Below, piece after piece: positions 28,879 through 38,332 of a DNA stretch of 64,000 nt. The stretch covers positions 186,001-250,000 of the forward strand of contig NZ_LXWK01000015.1 in NCBI RefSeq assembly GCF_001669775.1, read 5' to 3'. This DNA is from Rheinheimera sp. SA_1 (GTDB taxonomy: Bacteria > Pseudomonadota > Gammaproteobacteria > Enterobacterales > Alteromonadaceae). A program made the position numbers and the translations under genes. How positions within the stretch are numbered: position 1 is the first letter of the stretch; the number at the start of each line of letters is the position of its first letter. A model generated the notes under the pieces. It saw only the letters and a program-made list of their open reading frames with translations, searched no databases and was not told the DNA's origin.

Positions 28879-29534
28879 TGGCCTTATCCCGTGAACAAGT
28901 CGCGATGCGTGTGGCGCAAGAACTGAAAGACGGTTATTACGTCAATTTAGGCATTGGTATACCAACGCTGGTTGCCAACTATGTGCCAGCCGGTATCGAA
29001 GTGATGCTGCAATCAGAAAACGGTTTACTTGGTATGGGCCCGTACCCGACAGACGCCGAAGTTGACGCCGATATGATCAACGCCGGTAAAGAAACTGTCA
29101 CCGCCATTAAAGGCGCAGCAATTTTCAGCTCGGCGGAAAGTTTCGCCATGATCCGCGGTGGTCATGTAGATTTAACCGTATTAGGCGCTTTTGAAGTCGA
29201 TCAAAACGGCAATATCGCCAGCTGGATGATCCCAGGCAAACTGGTCAAAGGCATGGGCGGTGCGATGGATTTAGTGGCTGGTGCGCAAAATATCGTGGTG
29301 ACGATGACCCATGCCGACAAATACGGCAGTTCAAAACTGCTGGAGAGCTGCGCCCTGCCGCTGACCGGCGTTGGTTGTGTGAAGAAAATTGTCACCGACT
29401 TAGCGGTATTGGAAGTCAAAGATGGCGCCTTCCATTTACTGGAACGGGCACCTGGCATCAGTGTGGAAGAAATTCAGCAAAAAACTGCTGGTAAATTGAT
29501 TGTTGCTGGCGATATTCCGGAAATGCGTTTTTAG
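28878..29534 (+). CDS. scoB: Succinyl-CoA:3-ketoacid CoA-transferase subunit B
   Basis: The 218-residue beta subunit has the catalytic Glu47 in [12 protein letters not shown], where the glutamyl-CoA thioester forms. [14 protein letters not shown] and [14 protein letters not shown] are typical of the family. Its ATG overlaps the scoA stop by one base. It is the last gene of the plus-strand catabolic arm and is followed by a long perfect hairpin. Confidence 0.95.
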   Translation: MALSREQVAMRVAQELKDGYYVNLGIGIPTLVANYVPAGIEVMLQSENGLLGMGPYPTDAEVDADMINAGKETVTAIKGAAIFSSAESFAMIRGGHVDLTVLGAFEVDQNGNIASWMIPGKLVKGMGGAMDLVAGAQNIVVTMTHADKYGSSKLLESCALPLTGVGCVKKIVTDLAVLEVKDGAFHLLERAPGISVEEIQQKTAGKLIVAGDIPEMRF

Positions 29535-29565
29535 ATTTCACTGTTCGAAACAAGCGATTTTTAAC

Positions 29566-29604
29566 AAGATCAAATCAGCCCCTGTGACGGGCTGATTTGA
29601 TCTT
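29566..29604. terminator. Perfect 16-bp stem between convergent scoB and a membrane-protein gene
   Basis: AAGATCAAATCAGCCC (29566-29581) and GGGCTGATTTGATCTT (29589-29604) match perfectly with a 7-base loop. No long T-run follows on either strand, so it may act as a bidirectional stop or 3'-end stabiliser. The right arm includes the stop codon of the minus-strand gene. Confidence 0.65.
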
Positions 29605-30100
29605 AACGCAATACCATCAGACTATCCCGCTGAATATCACCGCTGACAATAGCAATCATAGTTGGGGTTTTAACGACCGTGACTTCATGATACTCGCCAA
29701 TCAACATTACAAACGCCAGTTCGTTATTTTGTAACCGATACCAGCCAACCCGATAATTGGGTAAGTGAATGCCGTTGATGGCAACTTTTGGTGTGAATGG
29801 GCCTAGTTCGGTCTGGGTAAAAACATTGATACTGGTTTCGGGTAAGGATAAATCGGTGATAGTGGTGTGATAAAAACCGGCATGAATATGCAGGTTGTTC
29901 TCGACAAACTGCACTTTATTATCACTAACCCACCAGGCTGTCAGTAAAAACGCTCCGGTACAACTAAGCACGGACCATAATACCGGTTTTAACCATTGGC
30001 GGTTGAGGATCAATAATACCAACGCCAATAGCGCAGGTACAAAGACCATCAGGCCAAATAAGGTGAGATAAAGTTGCCAACCAATGCCAAGCGCAATCAT
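29603..30100 (-). CDS. Uncharacterised membrane protein
   Basis: The 165-residue protein has two N-terminal hydrophobic helices (about 5-32, with VPALLALVLLILNRQW, and 36-58) followed by a roughly 100-residue polar, beta-rich domain that would lie outside the membrane. I recognise no family. The start is uncertain: ATG at 30100 begins directly at the first helix but has only a weak GAAG; an ATG 14 codons upstream has no ribosome site. It is isolated between a convergent operon and a minus-strand dehydrogenase about 300 bases away. Confidence 0.6.
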   Translation of the reverse strand: MIALGIGWQLYLTLFGLMVFVPALLALVLLILNRQWLKPVLWSVLSCTGAFLLTAWWVSDNKVQFVENNLHIHAGFYHTTITDLSLPETSINVFTQTELGPFTPKVAINGIHLPNYRVGWYRLQNNELAFVMLIGEYHEVTVVKTPTMIAIVSGDIQRDSLMVLR

Positions 30101-30395
30101 AACTTCACAAGAAAAATACACAAAGTTATAAAATTGTATCATAAACAGATACTACTGCATGACAATAAACTGATTTAATTCATATAAAAAATTAACTGAT
30201 TATTAAACATACAGTTATGCTAATAAATATGTAAAAACAACGGCCAACTGATGGAATTATCGGCATCGCTGAGATGAGTCATTGCTCAATAACAACGGTT
30301 GGTCGTCGTGGCTTTGCGGATATTTAACCTGAACTGTGGAAAGAAATTTACAGTCGTCGGCAGCCACACTTTCTTTCGTGAAGCTGCCGATAACT
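30101..30395. other. Intergenic region with a hairpin downstream of the beta-hydroxyacid dehydrogenase gene
   Basis: There are 295 bases without a supported gene. TCGGCAGC (30357-30364) pairs with GCTGCCGA (30383-30390), a possible terminator for the minus-strand gene ending at 30396. The part at 30143-30240 is A/T-rich and probably holds the promoter of the membrane-protein gene. Confidence 0.5.
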
Positions 30396-31280
30396 TTATG
30401 ACTGAAAACGTTTGATCAGGCTGGAAGTATCAAGCCGCCCACCACCCTGGGCCTGTAATTCGGCATAAAACTGATCAACCAATGCTGTCAACGGCAATTG
30501 CGCGCCATTGCGACGGGCTTCGTCGAGCGTGATGCCTAAATCTTTGCGCATCCAGTCCACCGCAAAACCAAAATTGAACTGGCCTTCAACCATGGTTGTA
30601 CCACGATTTTCCATTTGCCATGATTGAGCAGCGCCTTTGGAAATCACAGCGAGGACAGCTTTGGCATCTAATCCGGCTTGAGTGGCAAAATGCAACGCCT
30701 CGGCCAGCCCCTGCACTACACCAGCAATACAAATCTGATTGACCATTTTGGCCAACTGACCAGAGCCGGCAGCGCCAAGCAATTGATAGCTGCGGGCGTA
30801 ACAACCAAGCGCAGCCTCTGCTTTTTCAAAATCAGTTTGCTCACCACCAACCATAATAGTTAACAAGCCATTTTGAGCGCCAACCTGACCACCAGAAACC
30901 GGCGCATCTAAAAACCCCAGTTGCTGCGAAGCGCTAGCTGCCGCCAACTCACGGGCTAAATCGGCTGAGGCTGTGGTGTGATCGACCAGCACCGCTCCCG
31001 CCTTCATCGTACTTAACACCCCATCAGTGCCATACACCACTGAACGCACATCTTGATCATTGCCCACGCACAACATCACCAAATCGGCATCTACAGCGGC
31101 CGCGGCCGGGGTGGCCGCCTGCAGACCACCATATTGCTGCACCCATTGTGATGCTTTGGCACTGCTACGGTTATATACACAAACTTGCAAACCTTTTTGC
31201 TGCAGATGCCCGGCCATTGGGTAGCCCATCACGCCAAGGCCAATAAATGCCACTTTTAAACGCGCTTGATCCGTTGCCAT
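30396..31280 (-). CDS. NAD(P)-dependent beta-hydroxyacid dehydrogenase (MmsB/GarR family)
   Basis: This 294-residue member of the 3-hydroxyisobutyrate / tartronate-semialdehyde reductase family has FIGLGVMGYPMAGHLQ, the substrate loop DAPVSGGQVGAQNGLL, and the catalytic-Lys helix GSGQLAKMVNQI. It is clearly a paralogue of mmsB at 12.9-13.8 kb but is not in a catabolic operon. Substrate specificity (2-hydroxy-3-oxopropionate, succinic semialdehyde or another) cannot be fixed from the sequence. It is divergent from the glutathione peroxidase gene. Confidence 0.88.
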   Translation of the reverse strand: MATDQARLKVAFIGLGVMGYPMAGHLQQKGLQVCVYNRSSAKASQWVQQYGGLQAATPAAAAVDADLVMLCVGNDQDVRSVVYGTDGVLSTMKAGAVLVDHTTASADLARELAAASASQQLGFLDAPVSGGQVGAQNGLLTIMVGGEQTDFEKAEAALGCYARSYQLLGAAGSGQLAKMVNQICIAGVVQGLAEALHFATQAGLDAKAVLAVISKGAAQSWQMENRGTTMVEGQFNFGFAVDWMRKDLGITLDEARRNGAQLPLTALVDQFYAELQAQGGGRLDTSSLIKRFQS

Positions 31281-31388
31281 ATAATTGTCTTAATTCTGTG
31301 AAACACTGATCGTTAGATTACAAACTTATGATACAAATAGCAAAATAGCGCTTAATGCCAGTGAATGGCTGCAATAACAGGAGTATGT

Positions 31389-31895
31389 ATGGCGAACGTG
31401 CATCATTTTAAGGTCAAAACAACAGCTGGAAACACAGTTGATTTAAGCCAGTATCAGGGCAAAGTGCTGTTGATTGTCAACACCGCCAGCCAATGCGGTT
31501 TTACCCCGCAGTATCACGAACTGGAAAAATTGCATCAGCAATATCATACACAAGGACTGGAAATTCTGGCATTCCCCTGCAACCAGTTTGGCGGCCAGGA
31601 ACCGGGCACCGATCAGGATATTTCCCAATTTTGTCAGCTGAATTTTGGGGTCACTTTTGGTGTGATGGCGAAAATTCAGGTGAATGGCCCGGAAGCCGAA
31701 CCGCTATTTGAATATTTAAAAGATCAGGCGCGTGGCGTATTAAAAACCCGTGCTATTAAATGGAATTTTACCAAGTTTCTGGTGAACAAAGATGGAGTTG
31801 TGGTGAAACGTTACGCCCCGCGCACCAAACCCAGCCAGTTTGTACAGGCTATCGAAGAAGAACTTGCCAAACAATCGCAACGACTCGGTGCTTAA
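31389..31895 (+). CDS. Glutathione peroxidase (BtuE type)
   Basis: The 168-residue thioredoxin-fold peroxidase has the three GPx motifs: NTASQCGFT with peroxidatic Cys36 (Cys, not selenocysteine), AFPCNQFGGQEPG with Gln, and KWNFTKFLV with Trp/Asn. It reduces hydrogen peroxide or lipid peroxides, in bacteria often with thioredoxin. The ATG at 31389 follows AGGAG and gives the standard N-terminus; an earlier ATG eight codons upstream lacks one. It is monocistronic, followed by ldhA after 111 bases. Confidence 0.94.
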   Translation: MANVHHFKVKTTAGNTVDLSQYQGKVLLIVNTASQCGFTPQYHELEKLHQQYHTQGLEILAFPCNQFGGQEPGTDQDISQFCQLNFGVTFGVMAKIQVNGPEAEPLFEYLKDQARGVLKTRAIKWNFTKFLVNKDGVVVKRYAPRTKPSQFVQAIEEELAKQSQRLGA

Positions 31896-32006
31896 TCTAG
31901 ATTAAAGTAGCGGATGTTTGATCCAGCACAGACTCTGTTCCTGCCAGTGGTTTATGCTTGCGGCAGATAACTGCTTTGCGCAGGCAAATCCTTGTTGGAG
32001 ACCACG

Positions 32007-32990
32007 ATGAAAGTTTGTGTATTCAGTACTCAGAAATATGACGAACAAGCGTTTAAACAATGGAGCGATCCGTCGATTGACTGGATTTTTCTCAGTCAAA
32101 AACTGGATCTGGTATCAGTCCATGGCGCAGCAGGTGCAGATGCAGTTTGTGTATTTGTGAACGATCAACTGGACGCTCCGGTGCTGCAACGTTTAAAAGA
32201 GCTAGGGGTGCGTTTTATTGCGCTACGCTGTGCCGGTTACAACAATGTTGATATTGCGGCGGCCACCCAGTTAGGTTTGAGCGTGGTGCGGGTCCCTGCT
32301 TATTCACCACAAGCAGTGGCGGAACACAGTGTCGGACTGATGTTGTGTCTGGACCGGAAGTTTCATAAAGCCTATAACAGAACCCGGGACAACAACTTTG
32401 ATCTCAATGGCCTGCTTGGATTTAATTTGCATGGTAAAACGGTCGGTATTATTGGTACCGGTCGGATTGGTACAGCGGCGGTAAAAATTCTACTTGGTTT
32501 TGGCTGCCGGGTGCTGTGTGTTGATCCGGTAGTTAACCCACAATTGATCAGCATGGGGGCATGCTATGTCAGCCTTGACGAGCTGTATCCACAGGCCGAT
32601 ATCATCAGTTTGTATTGTCCGTTAACGCCGGACAGCCGCCATCTGATTAATGCACAAAGTCTGGGAAAAATGAAAGATGGTGTGATGCTGATCAACACCA
32701 GCCGTGGCGCATTGGTGGACACCAAAGCCGTGATTAAGGCACTAAAATCAGCGAAAATCGGCTATTTGGGGTTAGATGTGTATGAGCAGGAAGCCGATTT
32801 GTTCTTCAAAGATTTATCCGATCAAATTATTGCCGATGAAGTTTTTCAACGTCTGCTGACCTTCCCCAATGTACTGATCACCGGCCACCAGGCTTTTTTT
32901 ACCGCTGAAGCGATGGAACAAATCAGCCGTATTACTTCTGACAATCTGTTGCTGCTTGAGCGTGGTGAGCCTTGCCCAAATAAGGTTTAA
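32007..32990 (+). CDS. ldhA: D-lactate dehydrogenase (fermentative)
   Basis: The 327-residue D-2-hydroxyacid dehydrogenase is close to E. coli LdhA in length and start (MKVCVFSTQKYDEQAF). It has the NAD motif GIIGTGRIGTAAVKIL, RCAGYNNVD, substrate Arg in INTSRGALVD, and catalytic His in ITGHQAFFTAEA. It reduces pyruvate to D-lactate to regenerate NAD. GGAG precedes the ATG at 32007; the ATG five codons earlier is not needed. Confidence 0.93.
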   Translation: MKVCVFSTQKYDEQAFKQWSDPSIDWIFLSQKLDLVSVHGAAGADAVCVFVNDQLDAPVLQRLKELGVRFIALRCAGYNNVDIAAATQLGLSVVRVPAYSPQAVAEHSVGLMLCLDRKFHKAYNRTRDNNFDLNGLLGFNLHGKTVGIIGTGRIGTAAVKILLGFGCRVLCVDPVVNPQLISMGACYVSLDELYPQADIISLYCPLTPDSRHLINAQSLGKMKDGVMLINTSRGALVDTKAVIKALKSAKIGYLGLDVYEQEADLFFKDLSDQIIADEVFQRLLTFPNVLITGHQAFFTAEAMEQISRITSDNLLLLERGEPCPNKV

Positions 32991-33051
32991 GATGCAACCG
33001 CGGTTGCTGTAGCGTTGGTGTTCTGCCTGAATCTCGGATTATCCAGAAAAC

Positions 33052-33078
33052 ATCAGGCCAGCAATCTGCTGGCCTGAT
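33052..33078. terminator. Perfect 12-bp hairpin between ldhA and the convergent DPP gene
   Basis: ATCAGGCCAGCA (33052-33063) and TGCTGGCCTGAT (33067-33078) pair perfectly around a 3-base loop. On the minus strand GTTTTC follows, so it probably ends the peptidase transcript and may end ldhA. Confidence 0.7.
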
Positions 33079-33098
33079 CCCTCAAAGTCCGTAACCGA

Positions 33099-35327
33099 TC
33101 AGTGCTTTTTATCCCGCAGTTCGCGGTCAAAAAATGTGGTGATAGTGCGGTGCAAATGGGTTTGTACCTGCTGGCCAAACATCGCATGTTTACTGCCAGG
33201 ATAGGTCATCATTTCAAACACTTTGCCGCTTTGCTGCAACTGCGAGAACAGTTTGGTGCTATTGGCAAATAACACATTGTCATCGGCCATACCGTGGTAA
33301 ATCAGCAACGAACCTTTTAAGCCATCAGCATACGGAAACACCGCACTGTCGGTATAACCCTGCGCATTGCTGGCCGGATGGCCCAAATAACGTTCGGTGT
33401 AATGCGTGTCGTATAAAGTCCAGTCAGTGACCGGCGCACCTGAAACCCCGGCGGCGAAATAATCGCTGGCTTTAAACATCGTCATAATCGCCATGTAGCC
33501 GCCGTAACTGTGCCCATAAACGCCGATCCTGCTGGCGTCGACATAAGGCAATGTCCGCAGGTATTCCACGCCGCTGATTTGATCTTCAACTTCCACCACG
33601 CCGAGTTTTTTATAGATCGGATCTTCAAACTTCTTGCCGCGATTTTCCGAACCACGATTATCGAGCTGAAACACGATGTAACCACGCTGCGCCATATATT
33701 GGAAATACAAATCCTTATGATTCCAGCTATTGGTTACCCGCTGCGCGCCCGGACCACCGTAAACACTGACAATTACCGGATACTTCACGGTCGGCTCCAA
33801 CTTAGCCGGTTCAAATACCCGGTAATGCAGGGTTTGGCCGTCTTTGGCCTGAATAGTCCCAAACCGCGGTTTCACCAGTTCCGGCCAGTACGGCGTTAAT
33901 GGATGTTCAGCGGTAAGCTGGTTGTTGGCCAGTATTTCAATGGTCTTGCCTTCGCGGTTTTTTAGCTGCACTTCGGGTAACTGGCTGACACTGGAAAACG
34001 TATCCAAAAAGCCACTGCCGTCTTTAGCAACAACCACCGCATGGCTGCTGCCCGCTTCGGTCAGTCGCTTGATGCCACCGTCGGCCAGCGTGAGCTGGTA
34101 CAAATGTGCTTCTAACGGTGTATCTTTGCGCCCGCTGAAATAAATCTGGCCATTTTTTTCATCAACCGTTTCCAGCTGATTGACAATCCAGTCTCCATCA
34201 GTCAACTGACGCAGCATTTTTCCATCCAAATCATATTGATACAGATGTTTAAAACCGCTTCGTTCTGACGCCCAGATAAAGGATTTTTGATCCTTTAAAA
34301 AATGCAGATCATTATGTAAGTTAACCCAGGTTGCGCTTTGCTCCTTTAACAACAGCCGCTCGGTTTGACTGACCAAATCCACCAGCCGTAATTCAAGCTG
34401 CTGCTGATCACGGCTTTGCCATTGATAGGTTAATAAATTCGGGTTTTGGGTCCAGGCCACCCGTGGCAAATAAATGTCCTGGTCTTTACCATGATCCAGC
34501 CAATTCACCGCGGCACCAGCCAGACTGACCACTCCCAGTTTAATTTTGACGTTGGCCGCACCAGCATAAGGGTAACGCTGATTCACCAGTTTAATTTCAT
34601 CGGCATAAATTTCGTTGCGCACCACCTCGGCCACACCGCTGTCATCAAACTGAGTAAAAGCAATCTTGCTGTCGTCCGGCGCCCACCAGTAACCGGTCAT
34701 CCGCCCCATCTCTTCCTGAGCCACAAATTCAGCCATACCGTTTTTAATCGGCCCCTGGCCATCTTTGGTCAGTTGGGTTTCGGAACCAGTTTTTAAATCT
34801 AATACATAGATATTCTGCTCGCGGACAAAGGACACAAACCGGCCTTTGGGGGAAATCTGCGCGTCAGTTTCAAACTCTTTGGTTTCTGTCAGTTTTTTAG
34901 ATTTTTTTGTCGCTAAATCAAAATAATACAAATCACCATTCAGCGGGAATAACAATGCTTTGCCGTCTTTTGACCAGCTATAACTGACAATACCGCTGGC
35001 AAATAAACGTAAGCGTTCGCGGCGGGCTTTTTCTTCATCTGACAATAGTTCCGGACCGCTGAATAAGGTATCAGAATCCACCAACAATGAATGTTTACCC
35101 GTTTTAATTTGGTATTGCCATAGATCTAAACGGTTAGCATCAGAGGATTTTCCTTTGAGATAAGTAATTCGGCTGCCATCAGGCGAATAACCAAGGGATT
35201 TTGGCGTCGTGCCACTAAGCACCGGATCGGCAAATATCCGCTCCAGTGGCAACTGGCTGGCGTGCGAAGCAGTGCTCGCAGCTAAAGTTGCAATTAAGGT
35301 TAATCCGGTGAGCAAGGGTGAATTCAT
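33099..35327 (-). CDS. Dipeptidyl-peptidase IV, S9B family
   Basis: The 742-residue secreted serine peptidase has a signal peptide (about 1-23, ending SHA-S), an eight-bladed propeller N-domain, and a C-terminal alpha/beta hydrolase domain. The triad is visible: Ser607 in YGHSYGGYM, Asp682 in HGMADDN, and His714 in GSKHAMFG. The FVAQEEMGR segment carries the double Glu that binds the substrate amino terminus, diagnostic of DPP IV activity (cleavage after X-Pro/X-Ala). It likely works in the periplasm on imported or external peptides, together with the neighbouring TonB-dependent receptor and the S10 carboxypeptidase. Divergent from the receptor gene. Confidence 0.94.
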   Translation of the reverse strand: MNSPLLTGLTLIATLAASTASHASQLPLERIFADPVLSGTTPKSLGYSPDGSRITYLKGKSSDANRLDLWQYQIKTGKHSLLVDSDTLFSGPELLSDEEKARRERLRLFASGIVSYSWSKDGKALLFPLNGDLYYFDLATKKSKKLTETKEFETDAQISPKGRFVSFVREQNIYVLDLKTGSETQLTKDGQGPIKNGMAEFVAQEEMGRMTGYWWAPDDSKIAFTQFDDSGVAEVVRNEIYADEIKLVNQRYPYAGAANVKIKLGVVSLAGAAVNWLDHGKDQDIYLPRVAWTQNPNLLTYQWQSRDQQQLELRLVDLVSQTERLLLKEQSATWVNLHNDLHFLKDQKSFIWASERSGFKHLYQYDLDGKMLRQLTDGDWIVNQLETVDEKNGQIYFSGRKDTPLEAHLYQLTLADGGIKRLTEAGSSHAVVVAKDGSGFLDTFSSVSQLPEVQLKNREGKTIEILANNQLTAEHPLTPYWPELVKPRFGTIQAKDGQTLHYRVFEPAKLEPTVKYPVIVSVYGGPGAQRVTNSWNHKDLYFQYMAQRGYIVFQLDNRGSENRGKKFEDPIYKKLGVVEVEDQISGVEYLRTLPYVDASRIGVYGHSYGGYMAIMTMFKASDYFAAGVSGAPVTDWTLYDTHYTERYLGHPASNAQGYTDSAVFPYADGLKGSLLIYHGMADDNVLFANSTKLFSQLQQSGKVFEMMTYPGSKHAMFGQQVQTHLHRTITTFFDRELRDKKH

Positions 35328-35633
35328 TGTAAGATCCTGAAGCGTTTGAATTTAGGCTATCTAACGCCAGCAAAATATTTTTTTCAACAGAATACCGCCG
35401 ATGCACCAAAATTTTCAGTCCACTACTCGCTTGCAACTCAGTCGGGCTGCAGCATTGCACCACAGTTTCTAATTTAGCACCAAAAGAGTGCACACATTTT
35501 GCAACGTTTTTGAGATAAATGGGGCGTTTTTCGCGTTGGACAAAACGACATTTTTGCCATAAGTTAGTTCCTGAGCTCAGATAAATATATAAAAGAGCCC
35601 TTTCAACGTTCCAGGATATTTAAAGGCAAACCT
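35328..35633. promoter_or_regulatory. Divergent promoter region between DPP IV and TonB-dependent receptor
   Basis: This 306-base region has no supported gene. The right part is A/T-rich. A TTGCCA near 35552 followed by GATAAATATATAAAAG at about 35580-35595 could supply receptor promoter elements, though spacing is not ideal. No regulator site was recognised. Confidence 0.4.
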
Positions 35634-38213
35634 ATGAAAAATAAAACACAACTACACCCTCTCGCCGCTGGTATTCAATCCGCGTTAGCCGGTGGCGCGT
35701 TCCTGATGTTGGCTACGACCGGTTTTAGTGCCATGGCACAAGAAGCAACAACAGAACAAAAAGCTGAAGAAAATGTAGAAAAAATTGTTGTGGTCGGTTC
35801 GCGTGGTGCGCCGCGCTCAGTTGGCGATTCTGCAGTTCCGGTTGATGTGATTTCTGCCGACGAATTTGTCAAAGCCGGTCCTACCGATATGATGACGCTG
35901 ATGAGCTCAGTGGTGCCATCCTTTAACGTCAACTCCCAACCGATCAACGATGCGTCAACGCTGGTTCGTCCGGCTAACTTACGTGGCCTGCCACCAGATA
36001 GTACCCTGGTATTAGTCAACGGCAAACGCCGTCACCGCTCTGCCGTTATCACCTTCTTGGGTGGTGGCTTATCGGATGGTTCGCAAGGCCCGGATATTTC
36101 TAACATTCCGTCGATTGCATTGAAGCAAGTTGAAATTCTGCGTGATGGTGCAGCAGCACAATACGGTTCAGATGCCATTGCCGGTGTGATTAACTTCCGG
36201 TTAAAAGATGCCAGCGAAGGCGGCACTATCGAACTCCGCTCTGGTCAGCATTATGATGGTGATGGTGATTTACGTCAGATTTCAGCCAACATCGGTATGC
36301 CATTTACCGATAACGGTTTCGCCAACTTCAGTACTGAATTTAAGCAGTCTGATCCAACCAGTCGCAGTGTACAACGGGGTGATGCAGCTGGCTTAATTGC
36401 CCAAGGCAACACGCAGATTGCAGATCCAGCACAAGTCTGGGGTTCGCCTGAAATCAAACGTGACTTTAAAGTTTTTGGCAACATCGGCCTGGAAGTAGCA
36501 AAAAATACTGAATTCTATTCCTTTGGTAACTTTGCCCAGCGTGATGTGGAAGGTGGTTTCTATTTCCGTAATCCAGTCAACCGTGGTGGTGTGTACTCGA
36601 ATGATGGTGGTGACAGCTTATTGGTTGGCAATCTGGACGCCAGCAAAGGCTCATGCAGCAACATTGATATCAAAGGATTAAATTACGGCCAAATCAACAC
36701 TAAAGTCAGCGCCTTACCGGCCCACTGCTTCACCTTCTTCTCCATGTTGCCAGGCGGTTTCACACCAAAATTTGGTGGTATCGTGACTGATGCCGCTTTA
36801 GCAGGTGGCGTGAAAGGTGAAATGGACAACGGTTGGAACTACGACTTAAGTACCACTTATGGCCGCAGCGAAGTTGAGTTTTATATCAAAAACACCATCA
36901 ACGCCTCGCTTGGCCCATCGACGCCACGTGATTTTAACGCAGGTAAATACGTCCAGCAGGAACAAGCTGTTAACTTCGATATGAATAAGCTGATTGAAGT
37001 TGAAGCGTTGCCTTATCCATTGGCTGTAGCCGGTGGTCTGGAATACCGTATTGATACATTTGAAATTTATGCTGGTGATAAAAACTCTTTTGAAGTCGGC
37101 CCATTGGCTTCACAAGGTTTTGGTATTGGTTCGAATGGTTTCCCAGGCTTCAAGTCTGATGATGCTGGTTCATTTAACCGTTACAACTATGCGGCATACA
37201 CCGAATTTGGCGCTGAGTTCAGCGACAACTTCCGCTCTGATTTTGCCCTTCGTTATGAAAACTATGAAGATTTCGGTACCACCACCAACGCCAAGCTGAG
37301 TGCTCGTTACCAGTTAGTTGACGAAATGGCATTACGCGGTGCCATTAGCACCGGCTTCCGCGCACCAACGATTGGTCAATCAATGGTTCGTAACGTCAGC
37401 ACTTCATTTGCTGCTGGTAAAGGTCTGGTTGATAACGCGACTCTGCCACCAACACACCCGATTTCTGTGCTCAAAGGCGGTAAAGCATTGACACCGGAAG
37501 AGTCGAAAAACTTGTCCTTTGGTACCGTGGTCGAAGTGGATGACTTCTTCGCCACATTGGATTATTTCCGGATCGAAGTGGAAGATCGGATCAGCCAATC
37601 ATCATCGCAAGAGCTGACTGCCGCTGACGTGCAAGCGTTATTGGCGTTAGGTGTGCGCGATGCCAGCAGCTTCGCAGGGGTGAAATATTTCACCAATGAT
37701 TTTGATACTACTACACAAGGTCTTGATTTTGTTGCCAACTACAGTGCTGATTTATTAGGTGGCCGGACTACATTCGCGTTAGCGGCGAACTGGACTGATA
37801 CGTCAGTAGACCAGCACTCCACCAACATCAACGAAGCCAAAATCAAAGTAATTGAAGATGGTTTACCAAGTGTCCGGGGCAGTTTCACCATTAACCATAC
37901 CCAGGGAGCCTGGCGCGGTTATGTTCGGTTGAATCAATATGGTAGTTATTTCGAAGACCATGCTGACTCTGGCGCCTTAAATGTTGCCGACGGTGGATTA
38001 CCGTTAAATCTGGGCGCCGAAATGACAGTTGATGCTGAAATCAGCTACGCCTTCGACGAAAACTATGAAATTAGTCTGGGTGCAACCAATCTGTTTGATG
38101 AGTTACCAGATGAAAACGTTTGGGCTGATGTACTGGGTGCACAATACCCAACCACAGCTGTTATGGGTTTTAATGGCGGTTTCTACTACGCCCGCATGAC
38201 CTACAACTTCTAA
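35634..38213 (+). CDS. TonB-dependent outer-membrane receptor
   Basis: The 859-residue protein has a signal peptide (cleavage about AMA-Q, residue 35), a TonB-box-like EKIVVVGSRG, and a plug domain with LRGLPPDSTLVLVNGKRRH and RDGAAAQYGSDAIAGVIN. A long beta-barrel follows, ending in aromatic ARMTYNF as outer-membrane barrels do. One pair of Cys (about 342 and 362) may form a loop disulfide. The ligand is unknown. The plug type (GSDAIAGVINFRL) and divergent DPP IV suggest peptides or other organic substrates rather than siderophore only. AAAGG lies before the ATG. Confidence 0.93.
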   Translation: MKNKTQLHPLAAGIQSALAGGAFLMLATTGFSAMAQEATTEQKAEENVEKIVVVGSRGAPRSVGDSAVPVDVISADEFVKAGPTDMMTLMSSVVPSFNVNSQPINDASTLVRPANLRGLPPDSTLVLVNGKRRHRSAVITFLGGGLSDGSQGPDISNIPSIALKQVEILRDGAAAQYGSDAIAGVINFRLKDASEGGTIELRSGQHYDGDGDLRQISANIGMPFTDNGFANFSTEFKQSDPTSRSVQRGDAAGLIAQGNTQIADPAQVWGSPEIKRDFKVFGNIGLEVAKNTEFYSFGNFAQRDVEGGFYFRNPVNRGGVYSNDGGDSLLVGNLDASKGSCSNIDIKGLNYGQINTKVSALPAHCFTFFSMLPGGFTPKFGGIVTDAALAGGVKGEMDNGWNYDLSTTYGRSEVEFYIKNTINASLGPSTPRDFNAGKYVQQEQAVNFDMNKLIEVEALPYPLAVAGGLEYRIDTFEIYAGDKNSFEVGPLASQGFGIGSNGFPGFKSDDAGSFNRYNYAAYTEFGAEFSDNFRSDFALRYENYEDFGTTTNAKLSARYQLVDEMALRGAISTGFRAPTIGQSMVRNVSTSFAAGKGLVDNATLPPTHPISVLKGGKALTPEESKNLSFGTVVEVDDFFATLDYFRIEVEDRISQSSSQELTAADVQALLALGVRDASSFAGVKYFTNDFDTTTQGLDFVANYSADLLGGRTTFALAANWTDTSVDQHSTNINEAKIKVIEDGLPSVRGSFTINHTQGAWRGYVRLNQYGSYFEDHADSGALNVADGGLPLNLGAEMTVDAEISYAFDENYEISLGATNLFDELPDENVWADVLGAQYPTTAVMGFNGGFYYARMTYNF

Positions 38214-38239
38214 GCCGATACCTTAGTTATTCATACAAT

Positions 38240-38263
38240 AGCCACCTGCGGGTGGCTTTTTTT
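38240..38263 (+). terminator. Rho-independent terminator of the TonB-dependent receptor gene
   Basis: AGCCACC and GGGTGGCT form a stem (38240-38257) followed by seven T. Confidence 0.9.
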
Positions 38264-38332
38264 ATCCGCAACTTGCACGAACAGTCAAAGCATGGCATGT
38301 TGATTATTAGAGTAAATACTTGAGAACACGCT

